In this document: piece by piece, positions 24,709-33,420 of the stretch
Numbering within the stretch: the stretch's first letter is position 1
Layout of the letters: each line of letters opens with the position of its first letter
Assembly: GCA_024228395.1 (NCBI GenBank)
Contig: JAAETM010000327.1
Coordinates: 1 to 35,200 of the forward strand
Length of the DNA stretch: 35,200 bases
Source of the DNA: a bacterium
GTDB lineage: Bacteria; Planctomycetota; UBA1135; GCA-002686595
Direction: 5' to 3'
Translations under genes and position numbers: made by a program
The notes under the pieces: generated by a model
Databases searched by the model: none
What the model was told of the DNA's origin: nothing
Seen by the model: the letters and a program-made list of their open reading frames with translations, nothing else

Positions 24709-26258
24709 TGCTTAGATTCCGCGTAGAACTCGTCGCCCATGGCCCATCGGCTCAGCAAGGAGCTGACGCGGTCGGGGTCACTATCGAGGAGGTTTTCAAT
24801 GTGTTTGCGAGCCAGGAGACTGGGGTCGATTTCAATCTCGCCATCTTCCAGGTCACTGAGGGTCATGCCACCGGAAGAGCCTCCACCCCCGCGGCTTGAG
24901 GAGGAAGAGGTTGACCCTGATTGTTTGGCCTGTTTCATGGATCGCAGGAGCAACCCGACAAAGAGCAGGACGGCCAGCAGTTCCACCCCACGTTCGATCA
25001 GGAGGTTGAGCATGGCGCTGGGGGGGGCGGGTGTTTCGATCGGGGCGGCTGCGACAGGTGCACCATCTTCGTCCCGTTCCACACCAACGAAGGGGGTCGT
25101 GTTGGTAGCCATGAAGTCGCCGCGATCCGGGCGGAATCCGACGGCTCCCTTGACCAGCTTGGTGAGGTCCTCCTTTTGTCCCTTGAGGGATTCATCCAAG
25201 GTTAGGAAGACACTCAAGTGCGTTAGAACGGGAGCATCGTCAACCTGGTGGGTTGTTTCGCTACCGACGGCATACTTGGTTTCCGTGTCATCCTTGGTGG
25301 CTGGTGCAACACTTCCACCAATGGGCCTGGTGGCTGCAGCGCTTAAGCTCTCGTTCAAGCCTGCGGGGCCCCCCACATGGGAGGGGATGGGAGTCTTGGA
25401 CTTTTGCAGGCGTTCGGAGATTTTCTCTCCCTTCTGCATGACTTCACCGATGGTCTCCTTCTTCGTAAAGGACCATTCACCACTCACACGAACCTTGGTA
25501 AGGCCTGGACCGTAAATGCTGTCGAGGTCGCTCTGGACGCTTTGGGTCTGGTCTTGGTTGAAAGCCCTTTGGAAGGCCAAGCTTTCACTGAGTTGATCGT
25601 TGTTCTTGCCGTCGAAGATCGAGCTTCCGTGCACGTCCACGATCGAGACGTTCTCTTCGGGCACGTTGAACGCCATGCGGACCATGGAGCCCACGTTGTG
25701 GCTCTGTTCCGGGGTCGGATTGTATCCTCCCGTGTCTAGAGTGACTGAAACCGTGGGCTTCGGGGAGCGTCCAAGGATGCGGGCCTTGGAATTGTGGGAG
25801 ATGACATGGGCAGAGCTGACCCAGTAGAGGGTCGCGAGCTGCTTCTCCACCTCTTGCCAGTAGCGGGCGTCAGCCTTTTGGAGACGCTCCACGGTAGATT
25901 CCCAAGCGGACGAAGAACCGTCCGTAGCGATGCCGACGGTGCCGTCGTCGAGAGCACCGGAGGTTCCCAAAACGATGTTCGCTTCATAGGACTTGCTCGA
26001 ATCCACGAAGATGGAGTAGGGTGCGCTTCCCGAGCTGGTGGTGAATCGAATGCCCGAATTACCCAGGGCCTTGGTGGCCCGCGCGAACTTGGCGTTGTCC
26101 ATGTTGCCCACGAGAAATTCCATGTGGGGATTGGCCGAACGGTAAGCGGAGATTCCAGCTGCGCTGAAGGCTAAGAGTACACCCATGCCCACGACCATTC
26201 GGGTGGCGGCGTTGCTCTTGCTCAGTTGGCTCCAGAAGGATTGCAGTGTTTCTTTCAT
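24705..26258 (-). CDS. fliF: Flagellar MS-ring protein FliF
   Basis: 517 residues from the ATG at 26258; a GTG one codon earlier is also possible. Membrane helix 1 lies at about 21-40 and helix 2 at about 428-448 (VELLAVLLFVGLLLRS). Between them are the ring-building domains (LVGNMDNAKFARATKALGNSGI, YWQEVEKQLATLYWVSSAHVI, PEQSHNVGSMVRMAFNVPEENVSIVD). The cytoplasmic tail ends with DSDPDRVSSLLSRWAMGD, the FliG-binding peptide. FliF builds the inner-membrane platform for export gate and rotor. A Ser/Gly-rich linker precedes the tail. It lies 12 bases after fliE. Confidence 0.96.
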   Translation of the reverse strand: MKETLQSFWSQLSKSNAATRMVVGMGVLLAFSAAGISAYRSANPHMEFLVGNMDNAKFARATKALGNSGIRFTTSSGSAPYSIFVDSSKSYEANIVLGTSGALDDGTVGIATDGSSSAWESTVERLQKADARYWQEVEKQLATLYWVSSAHVISHNSKARILGRSPKPTVSVTLDTGGYNPTPEQSHNVGSMVRMAFNVPEENVSIVDVHGSSIFDGKNNDQLSESLAFQRAFNQDQTQSVQSDLDSIYGPGLTKVRVSGEWSFTKKETIGEVMQKGEKISERLQKSKTPIPSHVGGPAGLNESLSAAATRPIGGSVAPATKDDTETKYAVGSETTHQVDDAPVLTHLSVFLTLDESLKGQKEDLTKLVKGAVGFRPDRGDFMATNTTPFVGVERDEDGAPVAAAPIETPAPPSAMLNLLIERGVELLAVLLFVGLLLRSMKQAKQSGSTSSSSSRGGGGSSGGMTLSDLEDGEIEIDPSLLARKHIENLLDSDPDRVSSLLSRWAMGDEFYAESKQ

Positions 26259-26270
26259 CACTATTCACGG

Positions 26271-26603
26271 TCAGACAGACATGCGCATGACTTCTCGATA
26301 GGAATCGATCAGCTTGTTGCGCACTTGCATGGCAAAGTTGAAGCTCAGTTGGGTTTCCTTGAGACGCCCAGCGACTTCATGGAAGTCGAGTTCGCCCTTG
26401 ACGGCATCCAGGGTGATGTTCTCAGAGCTGTTGACAGATTTGTTGAGCTCCGAAACGTTCTCAGCAATGACGGTTTCAAACGAGGTTGCCTTGGGCTGGC
26501 TTGCACCACCGCTCTGAAGCTCCTTACTGCGCTGCTGCATGATGCGCAGCTGCTGTTCGATGTTGGCCCTACCCAGGCCCATGTTTCCGCCGATGTTGCT
26601 CAT
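26271..26603 (-). CDS. fliE: Flagellar hook-basal body adapter FliE
   Basis: 110 residues, normal size. The conserved C-terminal half reads DFHEVAGRLKETQLSFNFAMQVRNKLIDSYREVMRMSV, the typical FliE pattern ending in E-I/V-M-R-M-x-V, and the middle contains FETVIAENVSELNKSVN. FliE is the first rod-side protein exported and joins the MS ring to the FlgB rod. It follows flgC by 19 bases. Confidence 0.96.
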   Translation of the reverse strand: MSNIGGNMGLGRANIEQQLRIMQQRSKELQSGGASQPKATSFETVIAENVSELNKSVNSSENITLDAVKGELDFHEVAGRLKETQLSFNFAMQVRNKLIDSYREVMRMSV

Positions 26604-26622
26604 AGCTTATTGGGGGTGTGAG

Positions 26623-27057
26623 TTACTTGGCGAGATTGAGACCCATCTGGGCCATTTTTTCGAAGTTCTCTGCGACCTGAACGTTGGCCTCATAGGCTCG
26701 CATGGCGGTGATCAATTCCGCCATCTCTCTGACAGTGTTCACGTTGGGCATGCGCACGTTGCCTTCCACGTCCGCGTCGATATGGCCTGGATCGTTGATC
26801 AATTCGAAAGGCGTGGTGAAGTCCTTCATCACCTGATCAACCTTGACACCATCCACGTCATAACCACCATTGGTGTTTTGCTTGTAGATAGGAGCAAAGT
26901 GCACAATCTCACGACGGTAAGGTTCGCCCGTATCGGGCATGCGCGTGGTCCCGGAGTGTGCGATGTTCTTGGCGATGATGTCGACCCGGGCACGTTCAGC
27001 CTTCATGGCTGATGCCGAAATGTTCATCCCTTGGAAGAGTGCTCTGATTCCGCTCAT
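26623..27057 (-). CDS. flgC: Flagellar basal-body rod protein FlgC
   Basis: 144 residues. The N-terminus has the rod-protein motif (MNISASAMKAERARVDIIAKNIAHSGT) and the C-terminus the matching helix (MPNVNTVREMAELITAMRAYEANVQVAENFEKM). GEPYRREIVHF and VKVDQVMKDFTTPFELINDPGHIDADG-like sequence fill the middle. FlgC forms part of the proximal rod and is exported by the type III apparatus without a cleaved signal. It starts 2 bases after the flgB stop. Confidence 0.96.
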   Translation of the reverse strand: MSGIRALFQGMNISASAMKAERARVDIIAKNIAHSGTTRMPDTGEPYRREIVHFAPIYKQNTNGGYDVDGVKVDQVMKDFTTPFELINDPGHIDADVEGNVRMPNVNTVREMAELITAMRAYEANVQVAENFEKMAQMGLNLAK

Positions 27058-27059
27058 AG

Positions 27060-27419
27060 TTATCGATCTCCGTTGATGGCTGAATAGATCAGGTCGTTAC
27101 GACCTTTTGCGATGGCCACGTACATTTCGTAGCGCAGCATGTTCTCTCGCATTGCGTTGCGTTCAGATTCGGCATTGACACTGTTTCCATTGGGTCCTAC
27201 CGCCGCGTTTGCGTCTTTGACTTTCTCGCCTTGGACGCTGGCCATATTGGGATTCATGGAGCTCATCTCCTTCATGAGAAGGCTCTCAAACTCGAATGTA
27301 GCGCGCTTGAAACCAGGTACGTTCTGGTTTGCTATGTTTCCCGATATGACCTTTGACCGCTCGGTTGCCGCTGATAGCAACCGCATCAAGAGTCGTCCTT
27401 GGTCTCCAATCATGTCCAT
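27060..27419 (-). CDS. flgB: Flagellar basal-body rod protein FlgB
   Basis: 119 residues with the family start (LLMRLLSAATERSKVISGNIANQNVPGFKRATFEFESLL) and the C-terminal helix RNAMRENMLRYEMYVAIAKGRNDLIYSAING. FlgB is the rod protein next to FliE. A good Shine-Dalgarno (AGGAG, 7 bases before the ATG) marks the start. It lies 10 bases after the sigma-54 activator gene, tying the regulator and structural genes together. Confidence 0.96.
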   Translation of the reverse strand: MDMIGDQGRLLMRLLSAATERSKVISGNIANQNVPGFKRATFEFESLLMKEMSSMNPNMASVQGEKVKDANAAVGPNGNSVNAESERNAMRENMLRYEMYVAIAKGRNDLIYSAINGDR

Positions 27420-27429
27420 GCTGAATCTC

Positions 27430-28830
27430 CTAGGCGACCAATCCGGCTTGACGCCAGATCTTCATTTTGTTGGATAGGGTTCGCGCGGTAAGGCTCAGGC
27501 GGCGGGCTGCTTCGGTCTTGTTGCCACCTGTTGCGTCGAGGGTCGCCAGGATGGCGACGCGTTCCACGTTGGCCATAGTGTGATTGGCCAATGCTTGTGA
27601 GCATTCCTTGCTGTAGAGGTCCAGAGCCTCGCCAGAAGGACGCATGACCGGCCGGCCGTCGGCGGCGGGGCCGAAGAGCAGGTCAGCGCATTCGATCTTT
27701 CCCGGATCCCCAAGGATGACAGCGCGATGAATCACGTTCTCCAATTCGCGCACGTTGCCTGGCCAGGTCCACTGAAGGAGCTGCTCTTGGGCTTCCACCG
27801 AGAAGGCGGGGGTCGAAGTGCCGTTTTGGCGAGCAAAGGTCTCGGCGAAGTGGCGAGCCAGGGGTAGCACATCTTCCCGTCGATCCCGCAGGGGTGCGAC
27901 CTCGAGGGGCAGCACGTGCAGGCGGTAGTAGAGGTCCTCGCGGAAGCGTCCTGCGGCAGCCTCATCAACAAGACGACGGTTGGTGGCGGCGATGACACGT
28001 ACGTCGACCTTGAGGGTGGTCGTCCCGCCGACGCGCTCGAATTCACCCTCCTGCAAAATGCGCAAGAGTTTGGCCTGCATGGCCGGGGAAATATCACCGA
28101 TCTCGTCGAGCAAAACCGTGCCACCATCAGCCAGCTCAAAGCGTCCCACACGGGCTTGGAAAGCGCCGGTGAAGGAACCTTTCTCGTGACCGAACAGTTC
28201 GGAGTCTAAAAGAGACTCAGAAAGCGCTGCGCAGTTGACCTTGACAAAAGGTTTGTCTGCACGCGGGCTCGCTTGATGCACATATTGCGCGACCTTTTCC
28301 TTTCCGGTCCCGCTTTCGCCGGTCACCAAAACGGTGCCGCGGGAGCGAGCCACACGGGCAGCGGTGCGCAGGACTTGGATCATGGGCGGGCTCTGCGCGA
28401 TGAGGGTTTCGGGCTTTGCGCCTTCAACCTGACCACGCAGGTAAGCGTTTTCACGCTCGAGTTGGCCGGTGTGCATGACACGCTTGATGACCATTTCGAG
28501 GGAGTCTGGTGTGCAAGGTTTGATCAGAAAATCGAGGGCACCCAAGCGCAAGGCTTCGACCGCGGTTTCCAAGGTGGCGTGGGCTGTGACCAGCACAATC
28601 GGCATGCCCGGGTAGCGATCCTGCACGGTGCGAGTCAGCTGGATGCCGTCCATGACGGGCATGCGAACATCACTGAGCACCAGGTCCGGAACCCGCCGTT
28701 CGATGGCCTGCAGCGCAAGGGCGCCATTTTCAAAGGCCTGAACGTCATGTCCTAGGGAGCGGGCTGCTTCCGTCAGGAATTCACGGGACAGGGAATCGTC
28801 GTCGACTACAAAAATCAATTTGCTGCTCAT
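27430..28830 (-). CDS. Sigma-54-dependent flagellar response regulator (FlrC/FlgR-like)
   Basis: 466 residues from the ATG at 28830, which overlaps the kinase stop as ATGA; an open extension to 29211 lies within the kinase gene and is Arg/Pro-rich noise. Domains: receiver 4-118 with acidic pocket DDD at 10-12, phosphorylated Asp54 (VLSDVRMPVMDG) and Lys104 (FLIKP). The AAA+ domain has Walker A GESGTGKE at 171-178, the sigma-54-contacting loop GSFTGA at 218-223 (usual form GAFTGA) and Walker B VLLDEIGD. A Fis-type helix-turn-helix ends the protein (GGNKTEAARRLSLTARTLSNKMKIW). It should activate sigma-54 promoters for flagellar genes when phosphorylated by its partner kinase. The sigma-54-like sites upstream of this operon are natural targets. 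Confidence 0.93.
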   Translation of the reverse strand: MSSKLIFVVDDDSLSREFLTEAARSLGHDVQAFENGALALQAIERRVPDLVLSDVRMPVMDGIQLTRTVQDRYPGMPIVLVTAHATLETAVEALRLGALDFLIKPCTPDSLEMVIKRVMHTGQLERENAYLRGQVEGAKPETLIAQSPPMIQVLRTAARVARSRGTVLVTGESGTGKEKVAQYVHQASPRADKPFVKVNCAALSESLLDSELFGHEKGSFTGAFQARVGRFELADGGTVLLDEIGDISPAMQAKLLRILQEGEFERVGGTTTLKVDVRVIAATNRRLVDEAAAGRFREDLYYRLHVLPLEVAPLRDRREDVLPLARHFAETFARQNGTSTPAFSVEAQEQLLQWTWPGNVRELENVIHRAVILGDPGKIECADLLFGPAADGRPVMRPSGEALDLYSKECSQALANHTMANVERVAILATLDATGGNKTEAARRLSLTARTLSNKMKIWRQAGLVA

Positions 28831-30032
28831 CGGGCTTGGCGGGGAAGGGAGATGGGGAAGCGCAAGATTGCGTTGGCGCCACCCAGGTAGGAAGGGGTTT
28901 GGGAGAGATGGAAGCTGCCTTCGTGCAGACGGGCAATGCTGTCCACCAAAGAGAGACCTAGGCCCATGCCATTGGCGCGGGTCGTGTAGAAGGGATCGGT
29001 CAAGCGTTCGGTGGTCTTGGCGTCCACGCCCGGACCAGCGTCTTGAACCTCGAAGACGATTTCGTCGCCCTCGGCAAAACAGCGCAGGGCCATAGCGGCG
29101 TCGGAAGTTTGAACCTGAATGCCGTTGGCAATCAGATTCCGAAGGGCTTGCCGGATCTGAATGCGATCGCCTGGGAAAGCATGGCTTTCGAAGTCGACGG
29201 TGAAACAGCACTCTGCGCAGGCTTCTTGACCTTGAACGATCTTGAGCGCATCTCCGAAAAGATCAGCGGAGTCGAGGGTCTCGAGGTTGAGCTGTTCGGG
29301 GTTTGCCAGGCTCAAAAGTCCGGAGATGATTGCGTCTACTTCGCGTACACCGAGTTCGATTTTCTCTGCGTAGCGACGAAGGTCGGCGCCATTTGCCCGA
29401 GCGCGGTTCATCAACCCGGCGAAGCCTCGTACGGCATTCATAGGGTTGCGAATCTCATGGGCAATGCCGCCAGCCATAGTGCCGAGGGCGGCCATTTTGC
29501 TCTGCTGATGCATGCGTTGATTGACTATTGCCAGGGCGCTTTGATCGGCAAGGATTTCGACGGTGCCCAGGGTGTTGCCCTTTGAGTCTCGTACTTCCGA
29601 CGCATTCAGAGTCAGGGTGCGTTCCACGCCACAAGGTGAGCTGTAGGGAATCCAATCCGAGGCATCCTCGGCGATGGCTAGGGGTAGACGTGCGCACTCA
29701 TTCAAGAGCTCGTCGTCGCCCATCCCGAGGATGTTCTGAGCAGCCGAGTTCGTACGCACGATGCACTGTTCCGCGTTGCGCACGATGACTCCTGTGGGTA
29801 AGCTCGACAGGATGGCTTCGAGGAATTGGTTGGCGCGCTCGGATTCTGCAACCTGCACTTCGAGGGAAAGGTTGGATGCTTCCAACTCGATTTCCATGCG
29901 TTTTGCCTTGGATTCCAAGCGGGCATGGCTCTCCTGCAACTCCGCAAGAACGCTTTGGAAGCGGCCCAGGTAGGTGAGCAGGTCCTGCTGATCGGGGGTC
30001 AGCTCGGAACCGGTTTGGGTGAGGAGGTCCAT
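28827..30032 (-). CDS. Soluble sensor histidine kinase (FlrB/FlgS/NtrB-like)
   Basis: 401 residues without a membrane helix, so cytoplasmic. A coiled coil (about 25-68) leads into a PAS-like domain (ILSSLPTGVIVRNAEQCIVRTNSAAQNILGM, 74-165). The phosphoacceptor His192 is in GGIAHEIRNPMNAVRGFAGLM. The ATPase part has a N-box NLIANGIQ, the G1 box DAGPGV, the F-box DPFYTTR and the G2 box GMGLGLSLVDSIARLH. It resembles the kinases that pair with sigma-54 flagellar activators (FlrB, FleS, FlgS) and overlaps its regulator by ATGA. In epsilonproteobacteria such kinases sense basal-body or export-gate completion; the signal here is unknown. Confidence 0.92.
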   Translation of the reverse strand: MDLLTQTGSELTPDQQDLLTYLGRFQSVLAELQESHARLESKAKRMEIELEASNLSLEVQVAESERANQFLEAILSSLPTGVIVRNAEQCIVRTNSAAQNILGMGDDELLNECARLPLAIAEDASDWIPYSSPCGVERTLTLNASEVRDSKGNTLGTVEILADQSALAIVNQRMHQQSKMAALGTMAGGIAHEIRNPMNAVRGFAGLMNRARANGADLRRYAEKIELGVREVDAIISGLLSLANPEQLNLETLDSADLFGDALKIVQGQEACAECCFTVDFESHAFPGDRIQIRQALRNLIANGIQVQTSDAAMALRCFAEGDEIVFEVQDAGPGVDAKTTERLTDPFYTTRANGMGLGLSLVDSIARLHEGSFHLSQTPSYLGGANAILRFPISLPRQAR

Positions 30033-30047
30033 AGTTGTGGGGGAGCC

Positions 30048-30815
30048 CTAGTTCTGGTCCTTGGTGGCAGACGGGGGTGACTCTTGGCCAGCAGGTGTTC
30101 CTTGCTGCTTCAGCTTTTCGCGCAACTCGATCATGCGAAGATCTTGTGCAGCCCAACGGGCGTAGCGGTGGGTTTGCTCGCCTTCGGCGGACAGGGTGCG
30201 AAGTAGATCTCGAGACTCTGTGCTTTCGCCCGTGGCTTGCAGTGCACGCGCCAACCAATAGCGGCTTTCCGGTGTGACCGTTTGCTTACGCAAAATCAGG
30301 ATTGCCTTGTGGTTTTCGCCAGCACGCACCAGAAGCTTGGCTTCGTGCATTTTGTCCGCGCTGTAACCTGGACCTTCGAGGGAGCGCACATCACCGGTCA
30401 CCTTGGGGGTGCTGTTCTGCGTTCCCACCGGATCACTGGATGTATTCAACTTGCCCAAGTCCAGAGGACTGAGGCCAGAAGTGGGTTGGTAGGGAAGTGC
30501 GGGACCATTCTGAGAAGGGCCCTGATCGAGTGCGTTTTGCAAACGAAGCATGTCTGCTCGCAAGCGAACTATCGAGAGATCGACTTCTTCGGGACTTTGC
30601 TGGGCGGGTTCGGTCAAGTCCAGCAAGCGAACGATGGCCTCTGGGTCCTGGGCAGCCAAGCGGGGCTCCAGACCGACGAGTTCAGCGAGGGCACTGTGGG
30701 TTGAATCCAAGGCAGATTTGAGGCTGCGCATGGGATCGCCCTGCTGCGAGGCAACCGCAGGAATGCCGAGTACAGCGGCTCCTATTAGGGCTGCAGTCCA
30801 TTGGTGATTCATCAT
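30048..30815 (-). CDS. Secreted helical-repeat protein of the flagellar operon, function unknown
   Basis: 255 residues with a signal peptide (MMNHQWTAALIGAAVLGIPAVASQ). The N-terminal half has helical segments (LKSALDSTHSALAELVGLEPRLAA), a Pro/Ser-rich linker lies at about 98-150, and the C-terminal part has TPR-like helices (AKLLVRAGENHKAILILRK, YWLARALQATGESTESRDLLRTL). It ends in a polar tail. I do not recognise a family. The stop codon of the upstream STN-TPR gene overlaps its start by one base (TAATG), and the kinase gene follows after 15 bases, so it is part of the same transcript. Periplasmic localisation is inferred from the signal peptide; a partner role with the STN-TPR protein is likely. 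Confidence 0.7.
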   Translation of the reverse strand: MMNHQWTAALIGAAVLGIPAVASQQGDPMRSLKSALDSTHSALAELVGLEPRLAAQDPEAIVRLLDLTEPAQQSPEEVDLSIVRLRADMLRLQNALDQGPSQNGPALPYQPTSGLSPLDLGKLNTSSDPVGTQNSTPKVTGDVRSLEGPGYSADKMHEAKLLVRAGENHKAILILRKQTVTPESRYWLARALQATGESTESRDLLRTLSAEGEQTHRYARWAAQDLRMIELREKLKQQGTPAGQESPPSATKDQN

Positions 30816-32338
30816 TACAGGTTTCCTTTAAGGGCTTCGATAGCTGCGGGGAAGTTTTCGTGGGACTCATGGATGTGAGCCGCCAGCATGTAGATGGCTC
30901 GCTTGTCCAGTGCGAGTTCGCTCTCGGTAGCCTGCACGCGCAGGGTCTCGATGGCGTCCTTTGTGAGGTTCTCTTTGTCGAGGGACTTGGCGAAAGCCAA
31001 CGTCAAACGCAGCTGTTCGGAGGGTTTGAATTCGCTACGGCGTACGAAGAGGGGTCGCATGGCTTCGACGGCCAGGGCGTGTTCGCGACGGCTGTGCAGC
31101 TGCATGGCGCGGCGCAAGCGCTGCGCGAGCGTGTAGCCCTCGAGTTCGGTGGCGATGCCCAGGCGTAGTTTGGCTTCCAGGTTGAAGGGGGCGATGCGGC
31201 TGCCGATGCCTTCTTCTTTGGCCATGGCGTAGATGCCCATGACGGCCAGGGCGTGGTCTCCCTTGAGGGCCTCTTCGGCAGCGTTCACAAGGGCGTCCTC
31301 GTGGTCGCTCCCAATCATCTGCTGGGAAACCGCAAGCCATGCGGTGGAGGATTCACCGTGTCGTTCGGCGCGTGAAAGGGCGACGGCTCGAATGGTGAGG
31401 ATTTCCGGGTCGTTGGCGCTTGCAGGTTTTTTTTCGATGGCTAGATCCAAAGCGCGCAGGGCGCGGATGGGCTCGCTGGTCAGCGAGAGAGCCGTACCCA
31501 GCAAAACCGCACGTTCGCGTTGTTCGGCGAGGTCCTCGGCCGGGTGGAACCGATCCAGTGCCTCAAGAGTAAACTTGGCTTTGGTGCCATATTCCTCACG
31601 GATGACGGCATCAGGTGCGAGGTTGCCGGCTCCGCAAAGGGAGCGGGCCAAATCCTTGCGGGCGGGAATGTGGTAGCCGTGGGAGATTGCTGAGTCAGCA
31701 ACCTCTTGGAATTGCAAGGCAGCCTTGTTCCATTCACCCATCGCCAAGTAAACACCACCCAGTCGGTAGTGGGCTTCCCAAAGGCTGGGACCATCCGAGT
31801 GGTCTTCGATGATAGTGGTGAAACTACCGATGGCCGTGGTGTGGAAAGCGGGTCCCAGTTGGTAGGCGATTTTGCCCTGGTCAAGCAACAGTTGGGGTAC
31901 CCGGGGACTCTCGGGGAAAGACGTCAAAATCTGACGGTGGGCGAAGAGAGAGCGCGTGAGCAGCTCGCTGGGCTTGGGGAAGTCGGAGACATCCTCTTTG
32001 ATCTGAATTCGAGATGCGGAGGCAACCACGTTGAGGCCAGCGGACCCGGAGATCCACCGCAGTGAGTCCTTCCAGGGGCGCTGGGTCAGGAAGACCGTCA
32101 CGTTGGCCTCGCGGGCCAGCTTGTCCAAGCCGATCACGTTGACCTCGCGACTGGTGGCCTCGGAGAGTTCCGCGGCGATAGCCGGAAGCAATTGTCGAAT
32201 GGAGGCGTTCTTGGCGCGCACGGTCAAGAGGACCTCGGATTGGTCATCGATGTGAACCTCGACGCTCGGACCTTGGGCAATGGCCGGAGCCATGCAAACG
32301 AACAAAGCCGTAACCAGGTTGATGATACGGTTCTTCAC
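30815..32338 (-). CDS. Secreted STN-like/TPR protein of the flagellar operon
   Basis: 507 residues from a GTG at 32338 (GTGA overlap with the upstream stop). A signal peptide (NLVTALFVCMAPAIAQ) is followed by about 85 residues resembling the STN/secretin N-terminal fold (LTVRAKNASIRQLLPAIAAEL, DSLRWISGSAGLNVVASASRIQI). The remaining about 400 residues are TPR-like helix pairs (YRLGGVYLAMGEWNKAALQFQEVADSA, LALDKRAIYMLAAHIHESHENFPAAIEALKG). No known flagellar family fits exactly. TPR-rich periplasmic proteins such as PflA scaffold the stators of Campylobacter, which makes a motor-scaffold role conceivable. The STN-like part could instead bind an outer-membrane ring or a signalling partner. Low Cys content and no membrane helix beyond the signal peptide. 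Confidence 0.7.
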   Translation of the reverse strand: MKNRIINLVTALFVCMAPAIAQGPSVEVHIDDQSEVLLTVRAKNASIRQLLPAIAAELSEATSREVNVIGLDKLAREANVTVFLTQRPWKDSLRWISGSAGLNVVASASRIQIKEDVSDFPKPSELLTRSLFAHRQILTSFPESPRVPQLLLDQGKIAYQLGPAFHTTAIGSFTTIIEDHSDGPSLWEAHYRLGGVYLAMGEWNKAALQFQEVADSAISHGYHIPARKDLARSLCGAGNLAPDAVIREEYGTKAKFTLEALDRFHPAEDLAEQRERAVLLGTALSLTSEPIRALRALDLAIEKKPASANDPEILTIRAVALSRAERHGESSTAWLAVSQQMIGSDHEDALVNAAEEALKGDHALAVMGIYAMAKEEGIGSRIAPFNLEAKLRLGIATELEGYTLAQRLRRAMQLHSRREHALAVEAMRPLFVRRSEFKPSEQLRLTLAFAKSLDKENLTKDAIETLRVQATESELALDKRAIYMLAAHIHESHENFPAAIEALKGNL

Positions 32339-33402
32339 TGCCGGAGCTCCTTGGCTTGATCGGCGTAGGTCTTGGCGACAAGAGCCTCAGCCTCCACAAT
32401 CAACTCCTCGTTGAGCACGGTGCGGTCTTGATTTGCCAACAGGAAATAGAGGCCCTTGCGCGCCATTTCAAATTTGCCTTCTGCGATGCGTTCGATGGCC
32501 AGGTCCAAGGCGACGCGGGGAAGTCGCACAAACTCCGAAGGCTGGTCGACGGTGGGAATTTCCGGCTCAACGTTTGCACTTGTCACATCGGGCGTGACAT
32601 CCATGGAGCCTTGTGTGTCAGTCGCATTTTGGAGTTGACCGCGGCTGTGGCCCTCGGAGACGGCGTCGATGACCGTGTTGTTGACGTTGGCCAAGGTTTC
32701 GCGGAAATCATCGCTTGCACGCCAGGCCAATATCACAAGGGCGGTGCTTAACACGAGGAAGCACAGGGCGAGGATCTCGATGAGATGTCCGCGCTTGCCT
32801 TCCGGAGCGGGTGCGGCCGGGGGCGGCGTCCACATGGCCGCCGGGACGTCGGAGGATACAGAAATGGGGGCGGGGGATACTGCTTGTTTTGTGGGGCTGG
32901 CTGCCTTGGCTGCAGGCGCGGGGTTGGCTGCAGCAGGTGCGGGTGCAGATGCACTTGCAGCCGGCGCGGCTGAAGGGGCTGAAACCTCCGGGGCAGATTC
33001 GGGCGTGGGCTGGACCAATACTCCTTCGGTGGCTACATGCTGCTCGAGCATGGCCCCCAGGTCGATGGCGTCTTCTTCGGTGGTCAGGGGTTGCGAAGAT
33101 TTAAAACGGGTTTCGAAGTCGAAGAGGTCCTCGTCCAACGCTGGGTCCGCTTGACCGGTGAGGTCCTTGGGCGGGGCGGCCTTCTTGGGGGCCGGAGCGG
33201 CCTTAGCCGTTGGCATTGGTGCGGCTGCCTCATGGGCGGGCACTCCCGCTGCAGTCTCTTCCACGCGTGCAGCCTCGGGGGGGGTCTGCTCGGGGGCACT
33301 GGGCGCATCCAGGTCCTGGGACGCATATGCGCCGACCAACGGAAAGTCGAAGAGGTCTTCGTTTTCCGCGGACTCAGGTGAGTTGTTGGGATCGGTGGAC
33401 AT
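32335..33402 (-). CDS. Ala/Pro-rich single-pass membrane protein, function unknown
   Basis: 355 residues. The N-terminal about 205 residues are cytoplasmic and mostly Ala/Pro-rich and disordered, with two copies of the acidic-aromatic motif EDLFDF at 15-20 and 91-96. One membrane helix lies at about 207-227 (IEILALCFLVLSTALVILAW). The outer part (228-355) has a polar stretch and then helical segments (LPRVALDLAIERIAEGKFEMARKGLYFLLANQD) resembling one or two TPR units. No family recognised. It starts 18 bases after the receiver-ATPase gene and overlaps the STN-TPR gene. The layout suggests a link between a cytoplasmic partner that reads EDLFDF and the periplasmic TPR proteins; this is inference. 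Confidence 0.7.
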   Translation of the reverse strand: MSTDPNNSPESAENEDLFDFPLVGAYASQDLDAPSAPEQTPPEAARVEETAAGVPAHEAAAPMPTAKAAPAPKKAAPPKDLTGQADPALDEDLFDFETRFKSSQPLTTEEDAIDLGAMLEQHVATEGVLVQPTPESAPEVSAPSAAPAASASAPAPAAANPAPAAKAASPTKQAVSPAPISVSSDVPAAMWTPPPAAPAPEGKRGHLIEILALCFLVLSTALVILAWRASDDFRETLANVNNTVIDAVSEGHSRGQLQNATDTQGSMDVTPDVTSANVEPEIPTVDQPSEFVRLPRVALDLAIERIAEGKFEMARKGLYFLLANQDRTVLNEELIVEAEALVAKTYADQAKELRQ

Positions 33403-33420
33403 AGACTTGCCTATGGGAAC

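Noticed and set aside
28831..29211. N-terminal extension of the sigma-54 regulator frame
   Set aside because: It lies inside the kinase gene and translates to Arg/Pro-rich noise; the receiver domain starts right at the ATG at 28830.
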